From an uncultured Bacteroidales bacterium (lineage in GTDB: Bacteria; Bacteroidota; Bacteroidia; Bacteroidales; Paludibacteraceae), in NCBI GenBank assembly GCA_903899865.1, contig CAIUKZ010000549.1:1-5652 (forward strand): DNA of 5,652 nt. Direction: 5' to 3'. Below, piece by piece: positions 1 through 5,652 of this stretch; the first letter of the stretch is position 1, and each line of letters starts with the position of its first letter. The notes beneath the pieces are model-generated. The model saw nothing but the letters and a program-made list of their open reading frames with translations. It was not told the DNA's origin and ran no database searches. The position numbers were made by a program, and so were the translations under genes.

Positions 1-344
1 ATTTATTCATTCCAGACAAGTATTTTTCTGGTAGTCTAGATGATTTTTGGAACACAGTATCCGAATTGGATGAAGAGTTTGAAGTTAAAAGAAAAGCATT
101 GGCTGCGCAAAACAAAAGGTGGAGATTTGTGGCTACCATGGAAAATGGAAAATGTGATGTGGGACTTCAAGAGGTAGATAGCCTTCATCCTTTTTATGAT
201 CTTCAGGGTAGTAATAATATAATACTTATCACCACCGAACGTTACAATGAATATCCTATGATGATAAAAGGATATGGTGCAGGTGCGAGCGTTACTGCGG
301 CTGGTGTGTTTGCCGATATTATCAGCATTGCCAATATCCGATAA
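1..344 (+). CDS. thrA: Bifunctional aspartokinase/homoserine dehydrogenase, C-terminal end (partial, cut by left edge)
   Basis: This is the last 113 codons of a homoserine dehydrogenase, read in the frame whose first complete codon is at position 3. The frame is open to the left edge, so the start lies outside the window; the in-frame TTG at 66 is internal. The enzyme reduces aspartate semialdehyde to homoserine on the way to threonine and methionine, in the cytoplasm. The segment follows the C-terminus of E. coli ThrA closely: a 'LDEEFEVKRKAL' helix, then 'WRFVATMENGKCDVGLQEV', then 'HPFYDLQGSNN', then the highly conserved end 'GYGAGASVTAAGVFADII' that helps form the nucleotide/substrate site. 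The fused aspartokinase half is inferred from this ThrA-type ending and is not visible; a stand-alone homoserine dehydrogenase is possible but less likely. The next gene begins 2 bases after the TAA, which suggests co-transcription and coupled translation. Confidence 0.9.
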   Translation, partial: LFIPDKYFSGSLDDFWNTVSELDEEFEVKRKALAAQNKRWRFVATMENGKCDVGLQEVDSLHPFYDLQGSNNIILITTERYNEYPMMIKGYGAGASVTAAGVFADIISIANIR

Positions 345-346
345 TC

Positions 347-868
347 ATGTGTGGCCGACTTATTTTTTTTGTAGTGGCATTGATGAGCATTGTTGTGTTT
401 TCCTGTGGAAAACCATCGCCTCAATTGCCATCAAACAAAGGTGAAACAGTTGAAAGTAAAGAGGCTAATGTCTTATTACAGCACAACCTTCAGTTGGCAC
501 AGAAAGAGGATAGTGTCCTGAAGCACTATGTTGCAAGCCAAGATGTCGCTTTTTCTAAATCGGAACTAGGATTTTGGTATCGCATACAGACTAAGACCCA
601 GGGTAGCATGTTGCATGATAAAGATTCATGTCGTTTTTTGTTGAAATTGTCTTTGATGGATGCACAGGTGGTGAGAGAAGAAGAACGGTCGGCTGTATTG
701 GGACGCAAAGAGCTTTTAAAAGGTTTGGAGGAAGGTCTGAAGCTAATGCACAAAGGTGAAAGGGCCATGTTTATTATTCCTTGGTACCTAGCCTATGGAC
801 GAAAAGGAAATGGTGCGGAGATTCCACCTTATACATCCATCTGTTGCCAAGTGGATCTTTATGAGTGA
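347..868 (+). CDS. FKBP-type peptidyl-prolyl isomerase lipoprotein, GldI-like
   Basis: A 173-residue envelope lipoprotein predicted to catalyse cis-trans isomerisation of proline bonds and help fold exported proteins. Residues 1-19 form a signal peptide with a lipobox (VFSC) and lipidated Cys20. A charged, probably helical linker covers about 30-65, and an FKBP domain covers about 70-173. The C-terminal half is clear FKBP: 'ELLKGLEEGLKLMHKGERA' at 122-140, 'FIIP' at 142-145, 'AYGRKGNGAEIPP' at 149-161, and a closing strand 'CCQVDLYE'. Tyr150 matches the active-site tyrosine of FKBP12 (Tyr82). Trp59 of FKBP12 is Leu127 here, and the usual 'FDSS' segment is not recognisable, as in GldI-type relatives. 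GldI is tied to gliding in Flavobacterium, but similar lipoproteins occur in non-gliding Bacteroidales, so the symbol is withheld. The ATG lies 2 bases after thrA, so it is probably translated from the same message. Fold is sure; strength of catalysis is not. Confidence 0.87.
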   Translation: MCGRLIFFVVALMSIVVFSCGKPSPQLPSNKGETVESKEANVLLQHNLQLAQKEDSVLKHYVASQDVAFSKSELGFWYRIQTKTQGSMLHDKDSCRFLLKLSLMDAQVVREEERSAVLGRKELLKGLEEGLKLMHKGERAMFIIPWYLAYGRKGNGAEIPPYTSICCQVDLYE

Positions 869-898
869 TTTCTGATTAATTATTTATTCTAAAGTAAA

Positions 899-1441
899 AT
901 GAAACAATTCTTATCTCTAGTTGTGTGTGCTTCATTATTTGTTGGCTTGTTTGTTTCTTGCACAGATTCAAATAGCTATGCCGCTAAGTCAGCTAAAGAA
1001 AAGGCATTGATTGCTGATTTTATTAAGCGCAATAATATTAACGTGCTCTCAAGTTTACCCACCGACGGAACTTGGAAAGATAATGATTACTATCTTACTC
1101 CAAGTGGAATGTATTTTCATCAAGTAAATGGGGGTTCTAAAGGCGATACGGTTACTATCAAATCAAAGGATTTGTTTTGGCCTAGATATATTGAGAGTTC
1201 ATTGGACAATCCACAACAAGTAGCTGGAAACCACTGGACGGTCTCTGAAGACCCGAATCCAATGTCCTTTCAGTTGGGTATTGATACTCTTACTATGCCA
1301 GCATTCCACATTGCAGCAAGAATGATGAAGTACAATGATGCCGAGGCAATTATTATAGTTCCTTCCAAAATTGGTTTCAAAAGCAGTGCTGGATATGCCA
1401 TTCCTTATCATTATCGTTTCAAGATTAAGTTTGGACAATAG
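899..1441 (+). CDS. DUF4827-type lipoprotein, probable degenerate FKBP fold
   Basis: A 180-residue lipoprotein of unknown function. Residues 1-20 form a signal peptide ending in the lipobox FVSC, with lipidated Cys21. The mature start 'SYAAKSAKEKALIADFIKRN' (26-45) and the following 'LPTDGTWKDNDYYLTPSGMYF' region resemble the Bacteroidota DUF4827 family, recalled from memory rather than searched. The C-terminal half can be laid over the preceding FKBP gene: 'GDTVTIKSKDLF' as a first strand, 'FHIAARMMKYNDAEAI' (136-151) for the FKBP helix and turn, 'IIVPSKIGF' for 'FIIPWYLAY', 'AIPYHYRFKIKFG' for the last strand. The active-site 'AYG' is replaced by 'GFK' (159-161) and the glycine-rich loop is shortened, so isomerase activity is doubtful. 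It lies 30 bases after the FKBP gene with no terminator between them, so the two are probably one operon and may act together at the membrane. Cellular location in the envelope is firm; role is not known. Confidence 0.72.
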   Translation: MKQFLSLVVCASLFVGLFVSCTDSNSYAAKSAKEKALIADFIKRNNINVLSSLPTDGTWKDNDYYLTPSGMYFHQVNGGSKGDTVTIKSKDLFWPRYIESSLDNPQQVAGNHWTVSEDPNPMSFQLGIDTLTMPAFHIAARMMKYNDAEAIIIVPSKIGFKSSAGYAIPYHYRFKIKFGQ

Positions 1442-1503
1442 TCGGCTAATCTAGTATTCAGAGACAGTTCCAATTATATTTTTCCAACCAATTGTGAATG
1501 CCC

Positions 1504-1519
1504 CATTGTTTGAACAATG
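1504..1519. repeat. 16-base near-perfect palindrome upstream of glmM
   Basis: Seven-base arms CATTGTT and AACAATG are separated by TG. It lies 32 bases before the preferred glmM ATG, in the intergenic stretch 1442-1551. As RNA it could fold only after opening the inner pairs, so a dyad site for a dimeric DNA-binding protein is at least as likely as a hairpin. The symmetry is seen directly; function is inference, and chance is possible in AT-rich DNA. I found no convincing Bacteroidota promoter (TTTG with TAnnTTTG 19-21 bases later) around it. Confidence 0.35.
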
Positions 1520-1551
1520 AGGTGTCTATCAATCAATTTATTATTTTTTTA

Positions 1552-2943
1552 ATGACACTAATTAAATCAATTTCAGGAATCAGAGGAACCATAGGTGGTT
1601 CAGTAGGTGATGGGCTTAATCCCCTAGATATTGTTAGATTCACAGCAGCTTATGCTACTCAAATCAAATCTACAAAATCGACTTCTTCAAACAAAATTGT
1701 TGTCGGTAGAGATGCTCGTATTTCGGGTGAGATGGTAAACCAACTGGTAATAGGCACACTACTCGGAATGGGTTTTGATGTTGTGAATATTGGACTTGCT
1801 ACTACCCCAACCACCGAGTTGGCTGTGACAATGGAACAGGCTGCGGGAGGAATTATTCTCACAGCAAGTCATAATCCAAAACAATGGAATGCCTTGAAAT
1901 TATTGAATGAAAAAGGTGAATTCTTGAATGCAAGTGAGGGTGAGAATGTTTTGAAAATTGCAGAAGAAGAGAGTTTTATGTTTTCTGATGTTGATTCGTT
2001 GGGTAAACTTACTGTGGATGATTCTTACAATCAAAAGCACATTGATAGTGTATTATCTCTTCAGTTGGTAGATGTTGAAGCAATTAGAGCTGCACAGTTT
2101 AGCGTTGCTATTGACTGTGTCAATTCTGTAGGTGGAGTTGTTTTACCTGCATTGCTTGAGGCCTTGGGAGTGAAACGAATTGAAAAACTTTATTGCGAAC
2201 CGAACGGACATTTTCCACATAATCCAGAGCCACTGCCCGAGCATTTAACTGAAATATCCTCGTTGATGCAACAAGGTAAAGCTGATGTAGGTTTTGTGGT
2301 AGATCCAGATGTGGATAGACTGGCCGTGATATGTGAGGATGGAAGTATGTTTGGTGAAGAATATACTTTAGTGTCGGTAGCTGATTATGTGCTTCAACAC
2401 ACTCCGGGTAATACTGTTTCCAATCTTAGTTCTACTCGTGCTTTGCGTGATGTGACCATGAATAGAGGAGGTAGTTACACGGCAGCTGCAGTTGGTGAGG
2501 TGAACGTTGTAAAAGCAATGAAAGATACCAATGCGGTTATCGGAGGTGAAGGTAATGGGGGAGTGATATATCCTGAAAGCCATTATGGACGGGATGCATT
2601 AGTAGGTATTGCTTTGTTTTTAACTAATTTGGCCAAATCCAAAATGTCCGTTTCTGCTTTGAGAAAGACTTACCCATCTTATTATATTTCCAAAAATAAA
2701 ATTGAGCTGACTCCAAGCATTGATGTAGATAACATTCTGGCATTGATCAAAAACTCGTATAAACAATATGAAGTGAATGACATTGATGGTGTGAAAATTG
2801 ACTTTCCTACAGGATGGGTACATCTTCGTAAATCAAATACAGAGCCTATCATTCGCATTTATTCCGAGGCTGGCACAGCTAAGCAGGCAGATGCATTTGC
2901 GCAATCTATGATTGCTGAAATTAAGAGAATTGCAAATCTGTAA
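1552..2943 (+). CDS. glmM: Phosphoglucosamine mutase / phosphohexomutase (Bacteroidota GlmM)
   Basis: A 463-residue cytoplasmic enzyme of the alpha-D-phosphohexomutase superfamily. As GlmM it converts glucosamine-6-phosphate to glucosamine-1-phosphate for UDP-GlcNAc, the precursor of peptidoglycan and lipid A. All four active-site loops are present, numbered from the ATG at 1552: phosphoserine loop 'TASHNP' with Ser106; Mg-binding 'DPDVDR' with Asp251, Asp253 and Asp255; sugar-binding 'GGEGNGG' at 331-337; and phosphate-binding 'RKSNTEPIIRIYSEA' from Arg426. The frame is open back to an ATG at 1498, but the 18 extra residues have no counterpart in the family, whereas 'MTLIKSISGIRGTIGG' is the expected N-terminus and gives the normal length. 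The sugar loop differs from the 'GEQSGH' of E. coli GlmM and the phosphate loop has SNTEP instead of SGTEP, so phosphomannomutase or phosphoglucomutase activity cannot be excluded. It follows the DUF4827 gene by 110 bases and ends at a strong terminator. Confidence 0.9.
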   Translation: MTLIKSISGIRGTIGGSVGDGLNPLDIVRFTAAYATQIKSTKSTSSNKIVVGRDARISGEMVNQLVIGTLLGMGFDVVNIGLATTPTTELAVTMEQAAGGIILTASHNPKQWNALKLLNEKGEFLNASEGENVLKIAEEESFMFSDVDSLGKLTVDDSYNQKHIDSVLSLQLVDVEAIRAAQFSVAIDCVNSVGGVVLPALLEALGVKRIEKLYCEPNGHFPHNPEPLPEHLTEISSLMQQGKADVGFVVDPDVDRLAVICEDGSMFGEEYTLVSVADYVLQHTPGNTVSNLSSTRALRDVTMNRGGSYTAAAVGEVNVVKAMKDTNAVIGGEGNGGVIYPESHYGRDALVGIALFLTNLAKSKMSVSALRKTYPSYYISKNKIELTPSIDVDNILALIKNSYKQYEVNDIDGVKIDFPTGWVHLRKSNTEPIIRIYSEAGTAKQADAFAQSMIAEIKRIANL

Positions 2944-2963
2944 ATATCATTAGTTGTATAATA

Positions 2964-3002
2964 AAAAATGGAGGCTCGTCTTTTCTGACTGCCTCCATTT
3001 TT
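2964..3002. terminator. Bidirectional intrinsic terminator between glmM and lptC
   Basis: A perfect 12-base-pair stem pairs 2964-2975 with 2991-3002. Its core is TGGAGGC/GCCTCCA, flanked by A and T runs. The loop is 15 bases, and GTC (2978-2980) can pair with GAC (2987-2989) to extend the helix past a small bulge. The T run follows the stem on the plus strand and the A run gives one on the minus strand, so the hairpin can stop both glmM and lptC transcription. It begins 20 bases after the glmM stop and includes two bases of the lptC TAA. Confidence 0.92.
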
Positions 3003-3555
3003 ATTTGTTTTCATCCTTTACCGGAAATATACCTTGCGGATTTCTGATGGTATATTTTGTCATGGATTGATTGGATTCGAATCCGATGCCTGTGATTACG
3101 TGATTGACTTGAGTAATTTTAATGAACTTGTCGGAGTAAATCTTTTCAGTAAGTTCGTTCCAAAACAGTTGCTCGGTTTCGAATAATTCACCTTGCAGAT
3201 TGGTAGCCCTCACATTTCCCTTCAATTCCCATATTCTATTCTGCACGTCATATTTTGCATATTTGCTGTGTATGTTGGCATCTACTTTAAGGTTGATGTC
3301 AAATCGTTCAAGGTGTATCCCCTGTGGGAAAAGTTGGAATGGTATAGGTGCTTTGTCATAGATGTACCATTGTGGAGCAGTGATTCTATAACGTGTTATG
3401 CCAGAGTCAGAGATGACCGTACTGACCTTAATGGCGTGAAGACTAGGTATTTTACTTCTATCAGTTACGGCGCCAATTTTAGTCTTTGGTTCTTCTGTGC
3501 AAGATGATAAAGAGATGAAAGCCATTAGTACGATCCATACTGCAACCTTAGACAT
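3001..3555 (-). CDS. lptC: LPS export ABC transporter periplasmic lipoprotein LptC
   Basis: A 184-residue protein predicted to pass lipopolysaccharide from the inner-membrane LptBFG transporter to the periplasmic LptA bridge. Residues 1-18 are a lipoprotein signal peptide with lipobox LSSC and lipidated Cys19, so the protein is lipid-anchored, not held by a transmembrane helix as in E. coli LptC; this is usual in Bacteroidota. The mature part is rich in beta strands of the LptC/DUF1239 (OstA-like) type: 'SDSGITRYRI' (49-58), 'YDVQNRIWELKGNV' (102-115), 'FETEQLFWN' (125-133), 'YSDKFIKI' (140-147) and 'GIGFESNQSM' (156-165). Length is close to the 191 residues of E. coli LptC. The frame extends upstream to a TTG at 3588, but the ATG at 3555 gives a compact signal peptide and is preferred. 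It lies 63 bases after the barrel gene with no terminator between, so it is probably the last gene of the coaX operon. Confidence 0.88.
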   Translation of the reverse strand: MSKVAVWIVLMAFISLSSCTEEPKTKIGAVTDRSKIPSLHAIKVSTVISDSGITRYRITAPQWYIYDKAPIPFQLFPQGIHLERFDINLKVDANIHSKYAKYDVQNRIWELKGNVRATNLQGELFETEQLFWNELTEKIYSDKFIKITQVNHVITGIGFESNQSMTKYTIRNPQGIFPVKDENK

Positions 3556-3618
3556 AGCTAATTGTAGATGAGTTGTTTGGGTTTTCAATGCTGTGTTAAC
3601 TTGTTTATATATATTGGA

Positions 3619-4887
3619 TTAGAGTTTTCGCTTGAAGAACCAAAATTCATTGGTAACCACATTGACGGTGAATTTAAAATAGTCTTCTTGAAGAAGATTC
3701 GTTGAGCCCATCTTTCCGTATTCAAATGTAGTGTTTACAATTGATTTCGAGTTTTTTAAAGGAAAACCAAACCCGAAAGACAACGTGATGTTCGGTGGGG
3801 GTACTAAGCCATTTATTCTGTAATACGAGTCCGAAATACTCATACCTGCTCTGTATCTGATTTTCTCTAAGTATTTTCTACTACCAGCATTGGGTATGTA
3901 TTCGGTTCCGAATGCAATTTTTGAACGATCTGCAAGGCTATCTGTTTTATTGAAAAATTGGGCTTTGCTCCATTGTTGAAGTGAATAATCAAGTGAAAGT
4001 GTAAGCCTATTGTCATAAATGTAATTTAGACCTACTCCAAACATTTGAGGTAGCTCAAATCCGCCTGTGGTGGTAACCGTATCGCCTGCTACCTGACTCA
4101 CTGTGCTATTGTTCAATGTTCCGTTGAGCGATGTTTTACTTTCATAAATTGCCCCTAAAGACAGGTAGTGTTTGGTGGCAAATGTATTAAAATATTGTGC
4201 TCCAAATCTAAATCTGTAACTGTTTACTGACAATGATTGTTGTCGTTGAGAGGAGTATGCATTTTCGGAATATGAACGTAAACTAACGGAATTATTAACT
4301 CTCCCGTACATATAATAGGTATTTACACCCAATGATAGGTGCTTAAACAATAAGCCAGAAAGCCCTACGTAGATTTGATTGATTCCACCATTCCCAGTGT
4401 AGTTGGAGCTGGATAGGATGCTGTCTTTCACGATAGTTGTAGATGAAAGTTGCTTGATTGAAATGGTGGTATCTACCGTGTTGATGTTGTAGCCAGACAC
4501 AGAGTAGGGAAGAAGTCCAGCGCTGAAACCAGTGTTTTTGAATAGTGGAAACTGAAGGCTAACATATTCAATATTCCCATTCCATGTTTTTGCAAATCCA
4601 CCGTTGTTGTTTGCAAATCTAGATTGCTGCCCCGATCCCCCAAAGTCAAACATAAAAGTCATAGAGTCGATTGAACTATAAGAGGCCGGATTCACATTAT
4701 TGATGACCGATTTGTTTCTACCCCCAATTCCTGTTCCACCCATTGCTCTTTGTGCTCCCGAAGTGAATTCATTAATATTCCCATAGCCAAATCTAGTGTA
4801 AGGTGAGTTGGTGTTGTTTTGTCCTAATGAAAATTGATAACAGACCGAAACGATTAGAAGGAGGAGAAATATTTTATTTTTGTACAT
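3619..4887 (-). CDS. FadL-like outer-membrane beta-barrel protein
   Basis: A 422-residue outer-membrane protein of the Bacteroidota family that usually sits beside coaX. Residues 1 to about 22 form a signal peptide (basic 'YKNK', a leucine-rich core, probable cleavage near 'SLGQ'). The mature N-terminus 'NTNSPYTRFGYGNI' and the 'NPASYSSIDSMTFMFDFG' segment (66-83) recall the hatch region of FadL/OmpP1 channels, where an NPA motif is conserved. The rest is long alternating hydrophobic and polar strands with Ser/Asn/Gly turns, as in a barrel, ending 'EFWFFKRKL'. Transport of hydrophobic compounds is the family role; the substrate here is not known. The frame extends upstream to a TTG at 4896, but the ATG at 4887 puts the signal peptide in its usual place. 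The start overlaps the end of coaX by 14 bases, which points to coupled translation. Barrel call is sure; assignment to the FadL family is moderate. Confidence 0.78.
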   Translation of the reverse strand: MYKNKIFLLLLIVSVCYQFSLGQNNTNSPYTRFGYGNINEFTSGAQRAMGGTGIGGRNKSVINNVNPASYSSIDSMTFMFDFGGSGQQSRFANNNGGFAKTWNGNIEYVSLQFPLFKNTGFSAGLLPYSVSGYNINTVDTTISIKQLSSTTIVKDSILSSSNYTGNGGINQIYVGLSGLLFKHLSLGVNTYYMYGRVNNSVSLRSYSENAYSSQRQQSLSVNSYRFRFGAQYFNTFATKHYLSLGAIYESKTSLNGTLNNSTVSQVAGDTVTTTGGFELPQMFGVGLNYIYDNRLTLSLDYSLQQWSKAQFFNKTDSLADRSKIAFGTEYIPNAGSRKYLEKIRYRAGMSISDSYYRINGLVPPPNITLSFGFGFPLKNSKSIVNTTFEYGKMGSTNLLQEDYFKFTVNVVTNEFWFFKRKL

Positions 4888-5605
4888 TATATTCAAGTAT
4901 GCGGTTAAGCCCGATTAGCACTAAGTTTGATTCTGCAAAGATGGGGTTTTTTAACTTTGTATCAAAGCAAAAAATACTACCTCCTGTTAAAAAAGTTGAA
5001 AGTTGTGAATATTTAAGTTTCAGATGGTCAATATATCCATCTATCTCGAAACAAACTCCATGAATAACACCACATTCAATAGCCGATGTGGTATTCTGAC
5101 CTAGTAGTGGCAATGACTTATTGTGGCTTGGATGTATGAGTGGCAGCTTCTTGGTGTGTTCATGCAACGACCTATATCTTAATTCTACGCCTGGCGCAAT
5201 ATTTCCACCAAAATAGTTTCCTGCAGCATCAATAAAATCGTACGTGATTGCAGTGCCCGCATCTATGACCAGCAAATCACTGTTGGGGCAAATGTATGCG
5301 GCCCCAATCACTGCAGCCAATCTGTCTTTTCCCAGTGTTACTGGTGTTTGGTAATGATTTTTTATGGGTAATGGAGTTTGGTGGGTGAGGTGTAGATAGT
5401 TTTTATATTCATTCACCACCATCCATTCGTCAAAATTGTCGGTTGTAACAGATGAAACGATCAGATTATCAATCTTATAGTTTTGCTGGATAGTTGCTAA
5501 TTCTGATTGTCCAAAATTTTGATATGACTTTGCTTCAATAAGTGTATTATTTTGAAATACTCCTATTTTTGTCCATGAGTTTCCCTGGTCAATGCAAAGA
5601 TTCAT
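4874..5605 (-). CDS. coaX: Type III pantothenate kinase
   Basis: A 243-residue cytoplasmic enzyme that phosphorylates pantothenate with ATP, the first step of coenzyme A synthesis. It belongs to the ASKHA fold. Motifs numbered from the ATG at 5605: N-terminal phosphate-binding 'IDQGNSWTK' (5-13, with Asp6); 'GKDRLAAVIGA' (92-102), whose Asp94 matches the catalytic base of the family; 'IDAGTAITYD' (114-123, with Asp116); 'GGNIAPGV' (133-140); and a C-terminal 'TGG' followed by 'NLVLIGLNRIL'. Length is normal for CoaX. The frame runs back to a TTG at 5611, but the ATG at 5605 gives 'MNLCIDQGN', the usual start of Bacteroidota CoaX. Type III kinases need a monovalent cation and, unlike CoaA, are not feedback-inhibited by CoA. 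It is the first gene of the minus-strand run in this window; whether anything precedes it lies outside. Confidence 0.95.
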   Translation of the reverse strand: MNLCIDQGNSWTKIGVFQNNTLIEAKSYQNFGQSELATIQQNYKIDNLIVSSVTTDNFDEWMVVNEYKNYLHLTHQTPLPIKNHYQTPVTLGKDRLAAVIGAAYICPNSDLLVIDAGTAITYDFIDAAGNYFGGNIAPGVELRYRSLHEHTKKLPLIHPSHNKSLPLLGQNTTSAIECGVIHGVCFEIDGYIDHLKLKYSQLSTFLTGGSIFCFDTKLKNPIFAESNLVLIGLNRILEYNVQK

Positions 5606-5623
5606 ATCCAACGATTTTTTACA

Positions 5624-5631
5624 CAGAATTA
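5624..5631 (-). promoter_or_regulatory. Possible -7 promoter element for the coaX operon
   Basis: On the minus strand these bases read TAATTCTG, matching the Bacteroidota -7 consensus TAnnTTTG at all fixed positions but one. The element lies 18 bases before the coaX ATG, so the leader would be very short. The -33 TTTG partner would fall at or just past the right edge; spacings of 19 or 20 bases do not fit the last two visible bases, so only a 21-base spacing remains. Weak call. Confidence 0.25.
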
Positions 5632-5652
5632 CAAAATCATTTTTTCAATAGG

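Noticed and set aside
66..344. A complete 92-residue gene starting at TTG 66
   Set aside because: The frame is open to the left edge and the upstream codons continue the ThrA match, so 66 is internal.
1475..1482. TATATTTT as a -7 promoter element for glmM
   Set aside because: Close to TAnnTTTG, but no TTTG-like partner lies 19-21 bases upstream.
1471..1494. Inverted repeat CAATT...AATTG before glmM
   Set aside because: Only five A/T-rich pairs across a 14-base loop; expected by chance.
3193..3507. A 104-codon open frame on the plus strand
   Set aside because: It lies wholly antisense to lptC, has no family resemblance, and lptC is well supported.
3556..3588. TTG start at 3588 for lptC, adding 11 residues
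   Set aside because: The ATG at 3555 gives a compact lipoprotein signal peptide; the extra residues would only lengthen the n-region.
4812..4887. Lipobox at Cys16 (VSVC) of the barrel protein
   Set aside because: Valine just before the cysteine does not fit a lipobox, and the family consists of barrels cleaved by signal peptidase I.
4803..5063. An 86-codon plus-strand open frame across the coaX/barrel junction
   Set aside because: It is antisense to two well-supported genes and its translation shows no recognisable domain or signal.

Overview
The window looks like chromosomal housekeeping DNA from a member of the Bacteroidota, most likely the order Bacteroidales. The DNA is moderately AT-rich. 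Genes start at ATG without a clear Shine-Dalgarno sequence. There are several lipoproteins with short signal peptides, and the gene content (a GldI-like FKBP lipoprotein, a DUF4827-type lipoprotein, a lipoprotein form of LptC and a FadL-like barrel next to coaX) is typical of that group. Seven protein genes are present, one cut by the left edge. I see no RNA gene, mobile element, CRISPR array or phage remnant.

Plus strand, 1-2943: the 3' end of thrA (homoserine dehydrogenase part of a bifunctional aspartokinase/homoserine dehydrogenase) is followed 2 bases later by a GldI-like FKBP lipoprotein. After 30 bases comes a second lipoprotein of the DUF4827 type, whose C-terminal half reads like an FKBP fold that has lost its active site. 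After about 110 bases comes a phosphohexomutase of the GlmM/PMM/PGM superfamily, the Bacteroidota glmM. Its best start is the ATG at 1552, not the in-frame ATG at 1498; a 16-base near-palindrome lies between the two.

Minus strand, 5605 down to 3001: coaX (type III pantothenate kinase), then a FadL-like outer-membrane barrel overlapping it by 14 bases, then lptC (periplasmic LPS-export lipoprotein). These three form a likely operon, read right to left. In all three the longest open frame begins at a TTG, but an in-frame ATG a little downstream gives the normal family N-terminus.

The two gene runs converge on one strong hairpin (2964-3002) with T tracts for both directions. It is a compact bidirectional terminator and includes two bases of the lptC stop codon.

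Biologically, most genes serve the cell envelope or core metabolism: aspartate-family amino acids (ThrA), coenzyme A (CoaX), amino-sugar supply for peptidoglycan and lipid A (GlmM), LPS export (LptC), an outer-membrane channel, and two envelope lipoproteins of folding-factor type. No plainly new system is visible. The points most worth checking are the paired active and apparently degenerate FKBP lipoproteins, the substrate signature of the GlmM homologue, and the absence of a TPR gene I would expect between the barrel gene and lptC.
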